Assembly: GCA_947561585.1 (NCBI GenBank)
Contig: CANNZV010001833.1
Coordinates: 1 to 64,000, forward strand
Source: Caprella mutica
Taxonomy: Eukaryota; Arthropoda; Malacostraca; Amphipoda; Caprellidae
Direction of reading: 5' to 3'
Length of the DNA: 64,000 nt
Below, piece after piece: positions 32,838 through 44,691 of the stretch. The position numbers and the translations under genes are program-made. Every line of letters starts with the position of its first letter. The first letter of the stretch is position 1. The notes under the pieces were generated by a model. The model worked only from the letters and a program-made list of their open reading frames with translations, had not been told where the DNA came from and searched no databases.

Positions 32838-33282
32838 ATGATTGAAAAGATTCAAACTCAATGGCAAATCCATATTATTAGAGGTTATTTAAACTCTGCG
32901 TTGAAGGTTTTTTCAGATATCAAGCTTTCGAATAGAAAGATTTCTATTCATCATCAGGAGAAGGGTGGAAAACCTGGACCTGACAATGAATTTTATGACC
33001 AATCGTTGTATGTTGGATACCGTCTTTCTATTTAAGCTTTATATCCTACAGTTTATTAATATTAATTGACAATCTATTTAATATTGAAATATGAGACGAA
33101 GAATAAGAAAATTTGTTACTACCTTAGCTATTGCTTACTACATTAATGGGGGACCGCGAGAGATTTCCAGCACTTACAAATTCCACTTAACAAAAGCCAC
33201 TCGGTCTGCATTGATTTATCACGATGGTGACCCAACTTCAAGTGTTGGGTCACATAAGCAAAATGCTTACAATCAGTGTTAG
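32838..33282 (-). mobile_element. Penelope-like pseudo-LTR fragment
   Basis: Read on the minus strand it carries CTGATGATGAATAGAAA...TTTCTATTCGAAAGC, a third and divergent version of the PLE hammerhead-like signature. It also has a hairpin TGACCCAAC/GTTGGGTCA near 33228-33252. No RT remains. Two short plus-strand frames over it are not believed. Confidence 0.5.
32924..32959 (-). ncRNA. Hammerhead-like motif, third PLE lineage
   Basis: Minus strand: CTGATGA, one U, a perfect 9-bp helix GAATAGAAA/TTTCTATTC with a two-base loop, then GAAAGC. Of all copies here it has the most canonical core, CUGAUGA. Confidence 0.5.
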
Positions 33283-33284
33283 TT

Positions 33285-33935
33285 CTGAGAAAATTATTCA
33301 CTGTATAGTTAATATTTCAGGTGTGCATCTCTCTGCATTTAGGTACACAAAAAAGTACATGAGCTAAAGCAGTAGGTATCAGTTGTGCATTTTTGAAGTT
33401 GTTGATCTTTGCTCTGACAAAATGACACCTCTATAGGAGGTGAATTTTGATATCTGAGCGATTTGTATAGGAGTTGATTGTTCTTGAATGGTTGGCTACA
33501 AAATAATCACTGCAATTCTGAATCTGCCTTATGTGAGTTTGGAATTGTAATAATTTGAAATCGGATCTGTCCTTTTATATTTAAAGACGAATAATATCGA
33601 TGTATTACAATACTTAATAAGAATTTTATTGCAAGCTTAGAAAACTCATCTTACATCACTTATAGGTTTTATTTTTCAACATTTTGTATCTATTTCATTT
33701 TTCTATGAGAAGTTATTGTGCAGCATTTTTAATCTTCACAGTATTTTAAATTTCTAAATCAAAAAAAATTCATCCTAACGTGAATAACTAGAACACTTTT
33801 TGCAATGTAGACGTTACCTTTATTCTTCCAATCTACTTTCCTGATATTTATTATCCATTCATATTATCTATTTTGACTTCAATTGTAATTAGTTCTTTAA
33901 TGGAAAATTGTTTGATTCAATTTGCAATCCTAGAT
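33285..33935. other. No recognisable gene
   Basis: AT-rich; nothing supported. Confidence 0.45.
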
Positions 33936-34642
33936 ATTTGATACACATATAAAACCTCGAATGTAAAAACTTATTTGTTCCTGATAAAAATCACAATTTA
34001 TTTATAAGAAATGAGATATGGAAGAAAACGTGATTTTAGGGGGGTGCAAGAAATGTATAAGCTCCCCTGTCAATTTTTGATCAACAGTCATGATATTATT
34101 GTTATCATTCATTTTTGTCAAATATTATTTTTTTTTCACCAACAGTGATGAAAAAGTTTTTTGTCAAAAAAAAACCTTTTTAATATTTTATACTTGTAAC
34201 ATCATAACTTTTGATCGAAGACGAAATTTTAAAGAAAGTAGACTACACGCTGTTGTCCAACTCTTCACGCATTCGACGAGATAGCCATTATATCAATTTA
34301 TGTCAAAAATGGATGGAGGAGATACAGTCTGACTCTCAAAATAATGAAAAACAGAACTTATCAGGGGAGTAAAATAAGTTTTTTGAGTTTTTTTTTCAAT
34401 TCCAGAGGAGTAATTTTTAAATCAAGTGTACCCAGTGTCCCCATCGAATGATAACCATCATCACAGTATATCAAAAATTACCTGAAGAGGTACATTTCTT
34501 GAACACCTCGCTATCAACCTATTTATAATCCGTTTTCTTCCATATGTCGATTTCTTTGAAGAAATTTGATTTTTTTTCATGAACAAAAAAGATTCCTCAT
34601 TCAATGATTCATATGTACCTATGTGTATCAAATTCAGAATAA
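33936..34642. repeat. Imperfect long inverted repeat (foldback element), ~700 bp
   Basis: Mirrored words include TTTGATACACATA, ATATGGAAGAAAACG and CAAGAAATGTA at 33936-34060, each with its complement at 34490-34640. The structure is an old foldback transposon. Confidence 0.5.
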
Positions 34643-36150
34643 GATACGATGCATAATAAAATTAAAATATTGTATTGAGGACGAACTGTATCGCTGTTAA
34701 TATTTTTTTTCCGTGAAGAGTATTTATCATGCCTACCATATATTTATCCTTCTGGGGACCCTGATTGGAAAATAGATTTTCTAGGGGACCGCCATGTGAA
34801 ATATTTTGAAAAGTTTGAGAACCACTGCTCTTTAATATGGTTCATATCAGACTGCTGGAACTGGTAAAGTGTTCTCCAAGAAATCCTCTATTTTGGCTTC
34901 TCTTCTCAGTAAAATACATGTAAATATAGGGTGAAATTAAGGATTGTTTGCACAGAAAATGTCCCATATTCTGCACACTGGTCAGCTACTCCGATCATAG
35001 AAGTGGGGTATGGGGAGCCAGAGTGTAAAACTCCAATCCCGACTGAGTTACTCATGAATACACTACTGCGGAGTTTATTAATGATTAACCCTACTCAGTG
35101 AAGCATGTATAGCATGCAGAGTTCAATTTTTCAAATATTATGATATATATAACTGATTTTTACACAGTTAAAAGAATTAATGTGTAGTTTCTGCAGAGTT
35201 GTTTTTAAGATGAGTTCTCACATAGCTAGTTGATTTTGAATCTCTAACAGAGTTACTAGTCAATCAGAAGAGTTTTCCACCTTGGGTGGGGAGCCGAGAA
35301 TGGAGATTAGATACTGAAATATCAAATTGCTACCTCTTACTACAGTCTGCAGCCTCTAAGCATAATGTGTCTCTTCTCCCACAGAGATTTTAATTTGAGA
35401 GACAGTTACTCTCTGATTCTCAGTAGGCAGTAGCAGATTCAGAATCTGCCGCAGCTAAATTAATGATTACATAGGAATTAATTCACGATCTCCCGCAGAG
35501 ACAGAGAGATAGACAATTTCTAAATTTACAATTTCATGCATCTTTTGCAGTCTGGATCTCAAGAGAGTCTCTAAAATATTCTGAACCAAAATTACATTAA
35601 AATGTTGCATAGTTATCGAAAGAAGCGCAGTGCATGCTATAATTTTTTAGTTTAGGTTTTTAAAGAGTGTTTCGAAGCTAGGCTATGATGATTCTGTTGT
35701 TAGATGCAGTTTACCTGCTTGACCCTAGTTACTAACTTACTAAAGTATTTTAAAAGTTGGGCTCAGATTTGTCGTATAGAGTGACGAGTCTTGGAAAAAT
35801 GTTCCACATTCTGCAGTCTGGGTCTACAGAGTATGCCATATGGGAGATATTTGAAATATTCTATACTAACGATTTTGAATTATTTCCTATATCACCTTAA
35901 TTTTTCCATGAACACTTACACCTCTGAATTAATCCCTAGATTTACATTAATATTGCTACAAGCAGAATTAGAGATCTCTATGAACACTTTACCAGTTTCT
36001 GCAGACTGGCAGGCTCTTACTTGTGTCTTGTTGTAATTTGCCTACCTAATCTTATGTTATATTTTATAAAAGTGTTTTACCTACTCTCTCTCTCTCTCTC
36101 TCTTCCCAGACTGTATTTCATGGTAAATTCCACAGACATGTTGGTGGAAT
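34643..36150. mobile_element. More CCAGTCTG-end MITE fragments
   Basis: Recognisable pieces: an end CATATTCTGCACACTGG at 34966, a GAGACAGTTACTCTC-type copy at 35343-35520, and a decayed relative of the 11973 MITE at 35550-35735. Also present are ends CATTCTGCAGTCTGG at 35806 and CTGCAGACTGGC at 35999, a (CT)n run near 36083-36102, and a CCAGACTGTATTTC end at 36107. No gene. Confidence 0.55.
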
Positions 36151-36267
36151 TTTTCCCCTTTGAAAATAAAACTCTAAAAAAAATTGGACAATTTATTTAC
36201 AGAATTATTAAACCTACAATAGATTTTTATAATGCTGAAAATTGGCCTCTTTTAAGTGTCCTTTTTT

Positions 36268-37124
36268 TAGTGATGGGACTATTAAACGGAATGGTATCGG
36301 AATAATCGGAGAATCGGGGTGTTTTAAGGTACCGGAAATCGAAAATCCAATATTTTAGGGCCGTTCCGATACCTTAAACGATTAGCTATTTGTTTATTAT
36401 ATGTAATACGGTATTAAGTCTTGAGTAAAATGTAGCTACTATGTATTTATAGATTTGTTCCAACACAATACTGACCTATAAGTTAGTAACTAATTAAATA
36501 TCTTGTACCATGATTTCAATTAAATTAAATATATTTCAGACTTCCAATAGTTAACAATCAACTTAGTTTAGGCTTCAAGATCATAAGATGTTGCCAAATT
36601 TCCTTAGGGAGCAGTAGCTACTAAATTTTCAGTGAGGGGAAAATTGGGTAACTCTGCCAATATTACAATTACCCAGAGTTGCTAATCTTACAATATAATT
36701 AAGGAGGTTTTTTCAAAAGTATGAATTAAATGTTCACTGTTCAGAGATGAATCAAAGGATTACCTAGAAAATCAATGATTTATGAAATTTACTATTTAGT
36801 ATTTACACTAATGATTACTCACTCAATAAGATGGAAACTAAAGTGTCTGGTGTTAAAGAGTTTCAATTAAACATTTCTGGCTTTATCATACAAATTTCAG
36901 CCTACATATAAACACTACAAAGTACAAGTTAACTTATGAAATTATTAATAAATTTAAGATATAATATGGTACTTGGTATAAGGTAATGGTATCATTAGGT
37001 AGCTAAATATCCAGCCCAATAAACAAGTAATCAGGTATCGGGAATTGCATTGAGAATCGGGTAATTTGGATAGAATCTGAATCGTATCAGAATCTTTAAA
37101 AATTTTGGTATTGTCCCATCACTA
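36268..37124. mobile_element. hAT-like non-autonomous element, 857 bp
   Basis: Inverted ends TAGTGATGGGACTATT and TAGTGATGGGACAATACC; flanking CTTTTTT on both sides (36261-36267 and 37125-37131) gives a 7-8-bp target duplication. Inside are many GGTATCGG and GAATCGG words. No transposase. Confidence 0.65.
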
Positions 37125-37129
37125 CTTTT

Positions 37130-37510
37130 TTCTATTATGCACATTTAATGTTTGTACACGAAGAACTTTGATGATTTTGAAATGTTAATGGATTTGGAAT
37201 ACAAACTTCTGCTGTAATGAGTATACTAAGTTACTAACCATTTTTTTTAAACAAAATAATATTTTTCATTAAAAGCACGAAAAATAAAACGAGTAACATT
37301 TATTTAATATTTATGATATATTTTGCTACTAGGTACACCTATACAATAAATTCACCTTTCCATTACAGATTTTTCAATAGTAGTATCTCAGTAGAGTGTA
37401 GTTGTTTAACTTCATCTGCTCCAAGACAGTGTTGATTGCCCTCTTTTTCAAAAAGGTTAGTATTTATTGAAGATATTCATATGATTTCTTTATTCAGTTT
37501 GATATTTTAA
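37130..37510. other. Short unassigned stretch before the 22-bp array
   Basis: A possible small non-coding exon (TTCCATTACAG|ATTTTTC at ~37371 to AAAAAG|GTTAGT at ~37456) is visible, but all three frames are closed. It could only be a 5'UTR exon; support is weak. Confidence 0.25.
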
Positions 37511-37514
37511 TGAG

Positions 37515-38914
37515 CCCTAGGTAAGAAGCATGTCCACACTAGGTAAGAAGCATGTTCACACTAGGTAAGAAGCATGTTCACACTAGGTAAGAAGCATGTC
37601 CACACTAGGTAAGAAGCATGTTCACACTAGGTAAGAAGTATGTCCACACTAGGTAAGAAGCATGTTCACACTAGGTAAGAAGCATGTCCACACTAGGTAA
37701 GAAGTATGTCCACACTAGGTAAGAAGCATGTCCACACTAGGTAAGAAGCATGTCCACACTAGGTAAGAAGTATGTCCACACTAGGTAAGAAGCATGTCCA
37801 AACTAGTTAAGAAGCATGTCCACACTAGGTAAGAAGCATGTTCACACTAGGTAAGAAGCATGTTCACACTAGGTAAGAAGCATGTCCAAACTAGGTAAGA
37901 AGCATGTCCAAACTAGGTAAGAAGCATGTCCAAACTAGGAAAGAAGCATGTCCAAACTAGGAAAGAAGCATGTCCAAACTAGGTAAGAAGCATGTCCAAA
38001 CTAGGTAAGAAGCATGTCCAAACTAGGTAAGAAGCATGTCCAAACTAGGTAAGAAGCATGTCCAAACTAGGTAAGAAGCATGTCCAAACTAGGTAAGAAG
38101 CATGTCCAAACTAGGTAAGAAGCATGTCCACACTAGGTAAGAAGCATGTCCACACTAGGTAAGAAGCATGTCCACACTAGGTAAGAAGCATGTCCACACT
38201 AGGTAAGAAGCATGTCCACACTAGGTAAGAAGCATGTCCACACTAGGTAAGAAGCATGTCCAAACTAGGTAAGAAGCATGTCCAAACTAGGTAAGAAGCA
38301 TGTCCAAACTAGGTGAGAAGCATGTCCAGACTAGGTGAGAAGCATGTCCAGACTAGGTGAGAAGCATGTCCAGACTAGGTGAGGAACATGTCCAGACTAG
38401 GTGAGGAACATGTCCAGACTAGGTGAGGAACATGTCCAGACTAGGTGAGGAACATGTCCAGACTAGGTGAGGAACATGTCCAGACTAGGTGAGGAACATG
38501 TCCAGACTAGGTGAGAAACATGTCCAGACTAGGTGAGAAACATGTCCAGACTAGGTGAGAAACATGTCCAGACTAGGTGAGAAACATGTCCAGACTAGGT
38601 GAGAAACATGTCCAGACTAGGTGAGGAACATGTCCAGACTAGGTGAGGAACATGTCCAAACTAGGTGAGGAACATGTCCAAACTAGGTGAGGAACATGTC
38701 CAAACTAGGTGAGGAACATGTCCAAACTAGGTGAGGAACATGTCCAAACTAGGTGAGGAACATGTCCAAACTAGGTGAGGAACATGTCCAAACTAGGTGA
38801 GGAACATGTCCAAACTAGGTGAGGAACATGTCCAAACTAGGTGAGGAACATGTCCAAACTAGGTGAGGAACTTGTCCAAACTAGGTGAGGAACTTGTCCA
38901 AACTAGGTGAGGAA
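37515..38914 (+). repeat. 22-bp minisatellite with a splice-donor core, ~64 copies
   Basis: Units start CTAGGTAAGAAGCATGTCC. Variants occur in blocks: GTAAGAAGCATG first, then GTGAGAAGCATG, GTGAGGAACATG, GTGAGAAACATG, and finally GTGAGGAACATG with CAAACT. Every unit keeps AG|GTRAG, the 5' splice-site consensus on the plus strand. Block structure shows repeated local amplification. Confidence 0.9.
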
Positions 38915-39184
38915 CCATAGTATGATTTGCTGTTTTTTCATCTAATGTTTATTACCAGAATTCTAAATATATTAACTTAATGAATTCGTATATCTTTTCG
39001 AATCTGTACTATCGAGGCAAGATTTTATTATTATTATACCTTATGATTTGTTTTACTGTGTACCTAATTTGGTAGAAAAGCATGAGTTATCCTGATTGTT
39101 GCTATATAGTTTAAACTACTAAGAATTGTTAAAATCTATCATTTTGGCCGAACAAGCACTCTATTACATCGCATATAATCGCAT

Positions 39185-39365
39185 TGGGGAAATTTCTAGT
39201 GAGCTGAAGAGTTCCACATTTTCGAATTTATATGAAAATAATAATAATTGGTATCCATGTTACCTGCAAGTATCATGTATACCAATTAAGTTATAAGATA
39301 TATTATATACTATTCTATATAATCGAAAATGTTGAACATAATTCGTATCTTTCTCTACGTTATGT
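39185..39365. mobile_element. Dispersed palindromic MITE, copy at 39.2 kb
   Basis: Arms CCACATTTTCGA and inverse TCGAAAATGTTG flank the central palindrome TTGGTATCCATG...CATGTATACCAA (39249-39288). Confidence 0.55.
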
Positions 39366-40470
39366 AAGTTTTAAGTTACGCAATACGAATTATTGGAATT
39401 TATTTAATCTAGTGTTAGCTAAATATAATTTTTTATTTTAAACTTTAGATTTAAAACAATCACTGTACACCATATTGATTAGTCCTAAATTTAGTATATA
39501 ACTATAATTTACAGTAGTGACATTTTCCCTTCTTTTGATAACTTCTTCAAGTTATTCCTTCCCCAATAAAAAAGCAAGTGTTTATATGGAGGACACTACC
39601 TCCCCCCCCTCCTCCTCCTCCTCACTATTCCTGCTCTCTTTCACTCATTCCCACTGAATAATTCACATCAATAAATCTCCTGAACAGACCCCCTGCCCCC
39701 ATATTTCGCCCCCCCCCCCCCCCTGACCCCCTTTAAAATTTCCCAATCCTACCTTCTACTTCCAGTTCCTTCTACGACTTTTTTAGTTTGTATCCATGAT
39801 AACCTTTCTTGTGTATCCAAGATATATTCTTTACGTATCCATGCTACCAAATGACGTCAGTGCCCCTCTTTTTAAGTTTGCTCTCTATTTCCACTGACAG
39901 GTGCGTATGTGTGTCTGTACGTGCGTTACCCCTCATCCTACGAGGGAAAACCTATCGAAAAAATGTTATTCCAACCTATCGAAATAGACTAAACATAGAA
40001 ACTTAAACATTTGAATCCTACCCATTTGGACATTTTTTTTTAAATTTTGCTTCCAAATTTTTAAGATGTTCCAGTTCCTGTAGGGGGAGGGGAGAGTTAG
40101 GGTTTAGGAAGTCCCCCCCCCCTCCCCCCGGGTCGTAAGTTGAGGGTGCGTGTGTACTACAGATTGGTTTACTCTCTCAGTCATAATATTGCAGTGGTGA
40201 AGGTGACAGTGTGCTGCTCCGTTTGCTCCGCACTGCTCACCATTGCATTGGTTATAGTGCCTCTAAAAGATAGTGTGTTGCTATTGATATTAATGGTATT
40301 GGGTAGTGTAGAGAGAGGAAGTGATTTGGGTTAGGGTGAGGAGGTGTAGTTTGTTGTAATTAGCGAGTTATTAAATGGTTGTTGTTATTTGTATCGTAGT
40401 TTTTAAGTCTTCAGGGTGATCAATATGTATTAGAACAGAAGTATTTACTTACTGATACGGTAAATTGCGA
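39366..40470. other. No gene; C-rich tracts and a possible non-coding exon
   Basis: Long C-runs at 39600-39625, 39711-39722 and 40112-40130. The stretch 40140-40334 is GC-richer and ends at a donor-like TTAGG|GTGAGG. It could be an untranslated first exon, but no promoter or conserved protein supports it. Confidence 0.3.
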
Positions 40471-40474
40471 AAGA

Positions 40475-42105
40475 TGGGGTACATTAGAGGTACATGATGT
40501 AAAGGGGTACATTGCAGGTACATGATGTGAAGGGGTACATTGGAGGTACATGGTGTGATGGGGTACATTGGAGGTACATGGTGTGATGGGGTACATCGGA
40601 GGTACATGGTGTGATGGGGTACATTGGAGGTACATGGTGTGATGGGGTACATTGGAGGTACATGGTGTGATGGGGTACATTGGAGGTACATGGTGTGATG
40701 GGGTACATTGGAGGTACATGGTGTGATGGGGTACATTGGAGGTACATGGTGTGATGGGGTACATTGGAGGTGTACATGGTGTGATGGGGTACATTGGAGG
40801 TACATGGTGTGATGGGGTACATTGGAGGTACATGGTGTGATGGGGTACATTGGAGGTACATGGTGTGATGGGGTACATTGGAGGTACATGGTGTGATGGG
40901 GTACATTGGAGGTACATGGTGTGAAGGGGTACATTGGAGGTACATGGTGTGATGGGGTACATTGGAGGTACATGGTGTGATGGGGTACATTGGAGGTACA
41001 TGGTGTGATGGGGTACATTAGAGGTACATGGTGTGATGGGGTACATTGGAGGTTCATGGTGTGATGGGGTACATCGGAGGTACATGGTGTGATGGGGTAC
41101 ATTGGAGGTACATGGTGTGATGGGGTACATTGGAGGTACATGGTGTGATGGGGTACATTGGAGGTACATGGTGTGATGGGGTACATTGGAGGTACATGGT
41201 GTGATGGGGTACATTGGAGGTACATGGTGTGAAGGGGTACATTGGAGGTACATGGTGTGATGGGGTACATTGGAGGTATGGTGTGATGGGGTACATTGGA
41301 GGTACATGGTGTGATGGGGTACATTGGAGGTACATGGTGTGATGGGGTACATTGGAGGTACATGGTGTGATGGGGTACATTGGAGGTACATGGTGTGATG
41401 GGGTACATTGGAGGTACATGGTGTGATGGGGTACATTGGAGGTACATGGTGTGATGGGGTACATTGGAGGTACATGGTGTGATGGGGTACATTGGAGGTA
41501 CATGGTGTGATGGGGTACATTGGAGGTTCATGGTGTGATGGGGTACATTGGAGGTACATGGTGTGATGGGGTACATTGGAGGTACATGGTGTGATGGGGT
41601 ACATTGGAGGTACATGGTGTGATGGGGTACATTGGAGGTACATGATGTGAAGGGGTACATTGGAGGTACATGATGTGAAGGGGTACATTGGAGGTACATG
41701 GTGTGATGGGGTACATTGGAGGTACATGGTGTGATGGGGTACATTGGAGGTACATGGTGTGATGGGGTACATTGGAGGTACATGGTGTGATGGGGTACAT
41801 TGGAGGTACATGGTGTGATGGGGTACATTGGAGGTACATGGTGTGATGGGGTACATTGGAGGTACATGGTGTGATGGGGTACATTGGAGGTACATGGTGT
41901 GATGGGGTACATTGGAGGTACATGGTGTGATGGGGTACATTGGAGGTACATGATGTGAAGGGGTACATTGGAGGTACATGGTGTGATGGGGTACATTGGA
42001 GGTACATGGTGTGATGGGGTACATTGGAGGTACATGGTGTGATGGGGTACATTGGAGGTACATGGTGTGAAGGGGTACATTGGAGGTACATGGTGTGCTG
42101 GATAT
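40475..42105 (-). repeat. 28-bp minisatellite, ~58 copies
   Basis: The plus-strand unit starts GGGGTACATTGGAGGTACAT and is followed by GGTGTGAT. Because 28 is not a multiple of three and the unit has no minus-strand stop, all minus frames stay open and spell the same peptide cycle (VPPMYPITPCTS...). The resulting frames of up to 582 codons are artefacts of the array. Confidence 0.9.
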
Positions 42106-42109
42106 GTAT

Positions 42110-42240
42110 ACATGGATACTGATACAATTATCAATATCCATGATAACTGCAGGTATCGTGGATACCAATTAATATAAGTTATTATATTTTTTCTGATCGA
42201 AAATTTGAAACCCTTTCATAACTCGGAATTAACCCTACTC
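42110..42240. mobile_element. Half copy of the dispersed palindromic MITE
   Basis: Centre CATGATAACTGCAGGTATCG at 42141 and right arm GATCGAAAATTTG ... AACTCGGAATTAACCCTA. The left arm is missing and the 28-bp array begins there instead. Confidence 0.5.
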
Positions 42241-42349
42241 ACATTTAATTAAAATCTGTGAACAACAATATCAGCTATATTTTTTCACGCTAGTACCTCG
42301 GTTGCTGCCTTTTCTATCCTTTATTATTCATCAGTTGAGTGTTTGTGAT

Positions 42350-42838
42350 GGGAAATGACAGTGTGCATTATAGAGTGAAAAGCCCTTTACATTATAGTGT
42401 GAAAAGCCCTTTACATTATAGAGTGAAAAGCCCTTTACATTTTAGAGTGAAAAGCCCTTTATATTATAGAGTGAAAAGCCCTTTACATTTTAGAGTGAAA
42501 AGCCCTTTACATTTTAGAGTGAAAAGCCCTTTACATTTTAGAGTGAAAAGCCCTTTACATTTTAGAGTGAAAAGCCCTTTACATTTTAGGGTGAAAAGCC
42601 CTTTACATTTTAGGGTGAAAAGCCCTTTACATTTTAGGGTGAAAAGCCCTTTACAGTTTAGAGTGAAAAGCCCTTTACAGTTTAGAGTGAAAAGCCCTTT
42701 ACAGTTTAGAGTGAAAAGCCCTTTACATTATAGAGTGAAAAGCCCTTTGCACTCTAGAGTGAAAAGCCCTTTGCACTCTAGAGTGAAAAGCCCTTTGCAC
42801 TCTAGAGTGAAAAGCCCTTTGCACTCTAGAGTGAAAAT
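42350..42838 (+). repeat. 24-bp minisatellite, ~20 copies
   Basis: Unit AGAGTGAAAAGCCCTTTACA plus TTTT, with blockwise variants (TTACATT, TTACAGT, TTGCACT). The plus frame reads RVKSPLHF repeats through 188 codons. No conserved domain; taken as an array, not a gene. Confidence 0.85.
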
Positions 42839-42904
42839 GTGTCCGTTTTCTATGTTTACTGTGATAACTTCGAGACGTGCCTCACAATTTTTACAGCTAT
42901 TATA

Positions 42905-43245
42905 AAAGCGGGGCCTGCCGTTAATAACAATGATGGTTGAATTAGGCTCAATATTTTGAATATTTATCTTTACCTCACTTAGCAGGAGATAAAAAAATTC
43001 ATATCAATAATATTAAAGCATTCCATTAAAAAAAATTATACTAAAATGTACTTCATAATTATCAATCACGATAATGTTCCATTAATCATTTTACCTCAGT
43101 TTACCATATCTACCATCTTCAGCATAGTGATTAGTGCTCCATTCATTATCTTTATATGCATTAACTAATGATAGTTAAAATGTTTCTAAGTGAATTTTAA
43201 TAACTCAAACTAATATCATCACTCTCTCACTACGAGGTATTAGAT
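42905..43245. other. No recognisable gene
   Basis: AT-rich; nothing supported. Confidence 0.45.
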
Positions 43246-43249
43246 TTTT

Positions 43250-43727
43250 CTGTTAGTTAGACTCGTAGGCTTCAATTGCTATCACCTCTTCATTTTCCTC
43301 TTGGATTTTGGGTTAGGTAGACTCGTAGGCTTCAATTGCTATCACCTCTTCATTTTCCTCTTAGATTTTGTGTTAGATAGACTCGTAGGATTCATTTACT
43401 ATCACCTCTTCATTTTCCTCTTAAATTTTGTGTTAGGTAGACTCGTAGGCTTCATTTACTATCACCTCTTCATTTTCCTCTTCCATCCGTGAGTGCAGTC
43501 ACCGGTGCTTGTGTCCTTTTTTCGTCACATTCCTTGGATAGTGATTGCATTCACAGAGTAGCTTTCCTGCATCCATGAGCATCATCATGGACTGAGAGCA
43601 GGTGACTTTGTTCATTGAGCCACTTTCCTCTCTGACTGCTCCTTCCAGTCCCTTGTATTTAATTTCCTTTTGACTTCATATGACCTTTGGTTCCGATGCA
43701 GACGTTAAACCCCTCCTATATTAATTT
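43250..43727 (+). mobile_element. SINE-like repeat, copy 4, with its head tandemly repeated
   Basis: A 60-bp head segment (AGACTCGTAGGCTTCAATTG, TATCACCTCTTCATTTTCCT) occurs four times in tandem (about 43250-43490). The usual body (CCATCCGTGAGTGCAGTCAC, CATGAGCATCATCATGGAC) follows, with the GACGTTAAACCCCT end at 43701-43714. Confidence 0.65.
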
Positions 43728-44069
43728 ATTTACCTTTTTTTTACAGTTAAGTAAGAATATTTCAGTCAACATAAGAGATAAATCGTATGATAAACATTTA
43801 AGGGGTGAGTTAATATAATTATTAATATAATTTAATAATGGTAATTACATAATTCTCTTTTAATTTTTGATAAACTAATTTAGTTTAATATCATTAAAAA
43901 CTCTTGAAATTAAGACTGGGGTACCCCGGTATCTTTTTTTCCCCGATAGTACCATCACATTTTTTATTTGTGTCTGTGATAGTACTCAGGTATGTGGTTT
44001 ATTTGTATCGGTGATAGTACATAACATGGTACATATATGGTATGTAAGAGAAGGGAGTGCTGATCTTGT
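43728..44069. other. No gene; short GGTGATAGTAC repeats
   Basis: CCGATAGTACCATC, GTGATAGTACTCAGGTATGT and GTGATAGTACATAAC (43952-44030) form a small degenerate repeat. Otherwise AT-rich. Confidence 0.4.
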
Positions 44070-44242
44070 AGGGCAAGTTCTGAGTTATAGAACTGTACCA
44101 CATTTCCGATCATAATTCAACTGGTTAATTTAATTTGTATCCAAGATACCCGCAGGTATCATGGACACTAATTGAAAAAATGAAGTTAATTTTTTTGTAT
44201 GATCGATAATGTGTAACAGTTTACTAAATTAGAACTAACCCT
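44070..44242. mobile_element. Dispersed palindromic MITE, copy at 44.1 kb
   Basis: Ends AGGGCAAGTTCTGAGTTATA and inverse TAAATTAGAACTAACCCT; centre GTATCCAAGATACCCGCAGG with its mirror. Near-complete hairpin. Confidence 0.6.
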
Positions 44243-44690
44243 ATTGACCGTGAGCACACCTTGGATAGCGCTATATTTAACTATGAGCTATTTAACTATG
44301 TTTCAATAGTATATTGAAAATAGGTTAACCGTTTTCAAGAAGTTAACCAGTGAGGCTATCGAAGTAGTACCCCTTTTTAGTAAAAATAAAACTGAAGCAG
44401 CACATTTAATTAAGTAATATGTATTTCGATGCAAGCAGCATATTTAATTCAGTAATATGTATTTTTTCCTTATTTTGTTCTCCTAAATAATGATTATTGA
44501 AGAAATGGAAATTTTATTTTGAAAAGACGCCATCTAGTGATAGATAGATCAAAATTTTCAAGTAATTTTGTTATATTCATATAAACGTTACGAAAAGAAC
44601 GTTTATATACCTGCGTGTAATATTCATAATTATAATTCTAGATATAATTTATTAGTTAGTTTACTGCATTTATTTATACGAAAATTATGT
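44243..44690. other. No recognisable gene
   Basis: AT-rich flank of the 29-bp array, with an early unit-like word (GAAAAGACGCCATCTAGTG) near 44520. Confidence 0.4.
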
Positions 44691-44691
44691 T

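Noticed and set aside
33091..33282. 63-codon frame near the PLE fragment
   Set aside because: Lies in pseudo-LTR-type sequence with a hairpin; no PLE domain or splice context.
37371..37456. Small exon of the SOCS gene
   Set aside because: Splice-like borders exist but all frames have stops and nothing links it to the gene; kept only as a possible UTR exon in the stretch note.
40420..42168. Minus-strand frames of 582, 561 and 199 codons with VPPMYPITPCTS-type repeats
   Set aside because: They are the same 28-bp array read in three frames; no domain, start context or splice sites.
42339..42905. 188-codon frame of RVKSPLHF repeats
   Set aside because: 24-bp array artefact; no gene context.
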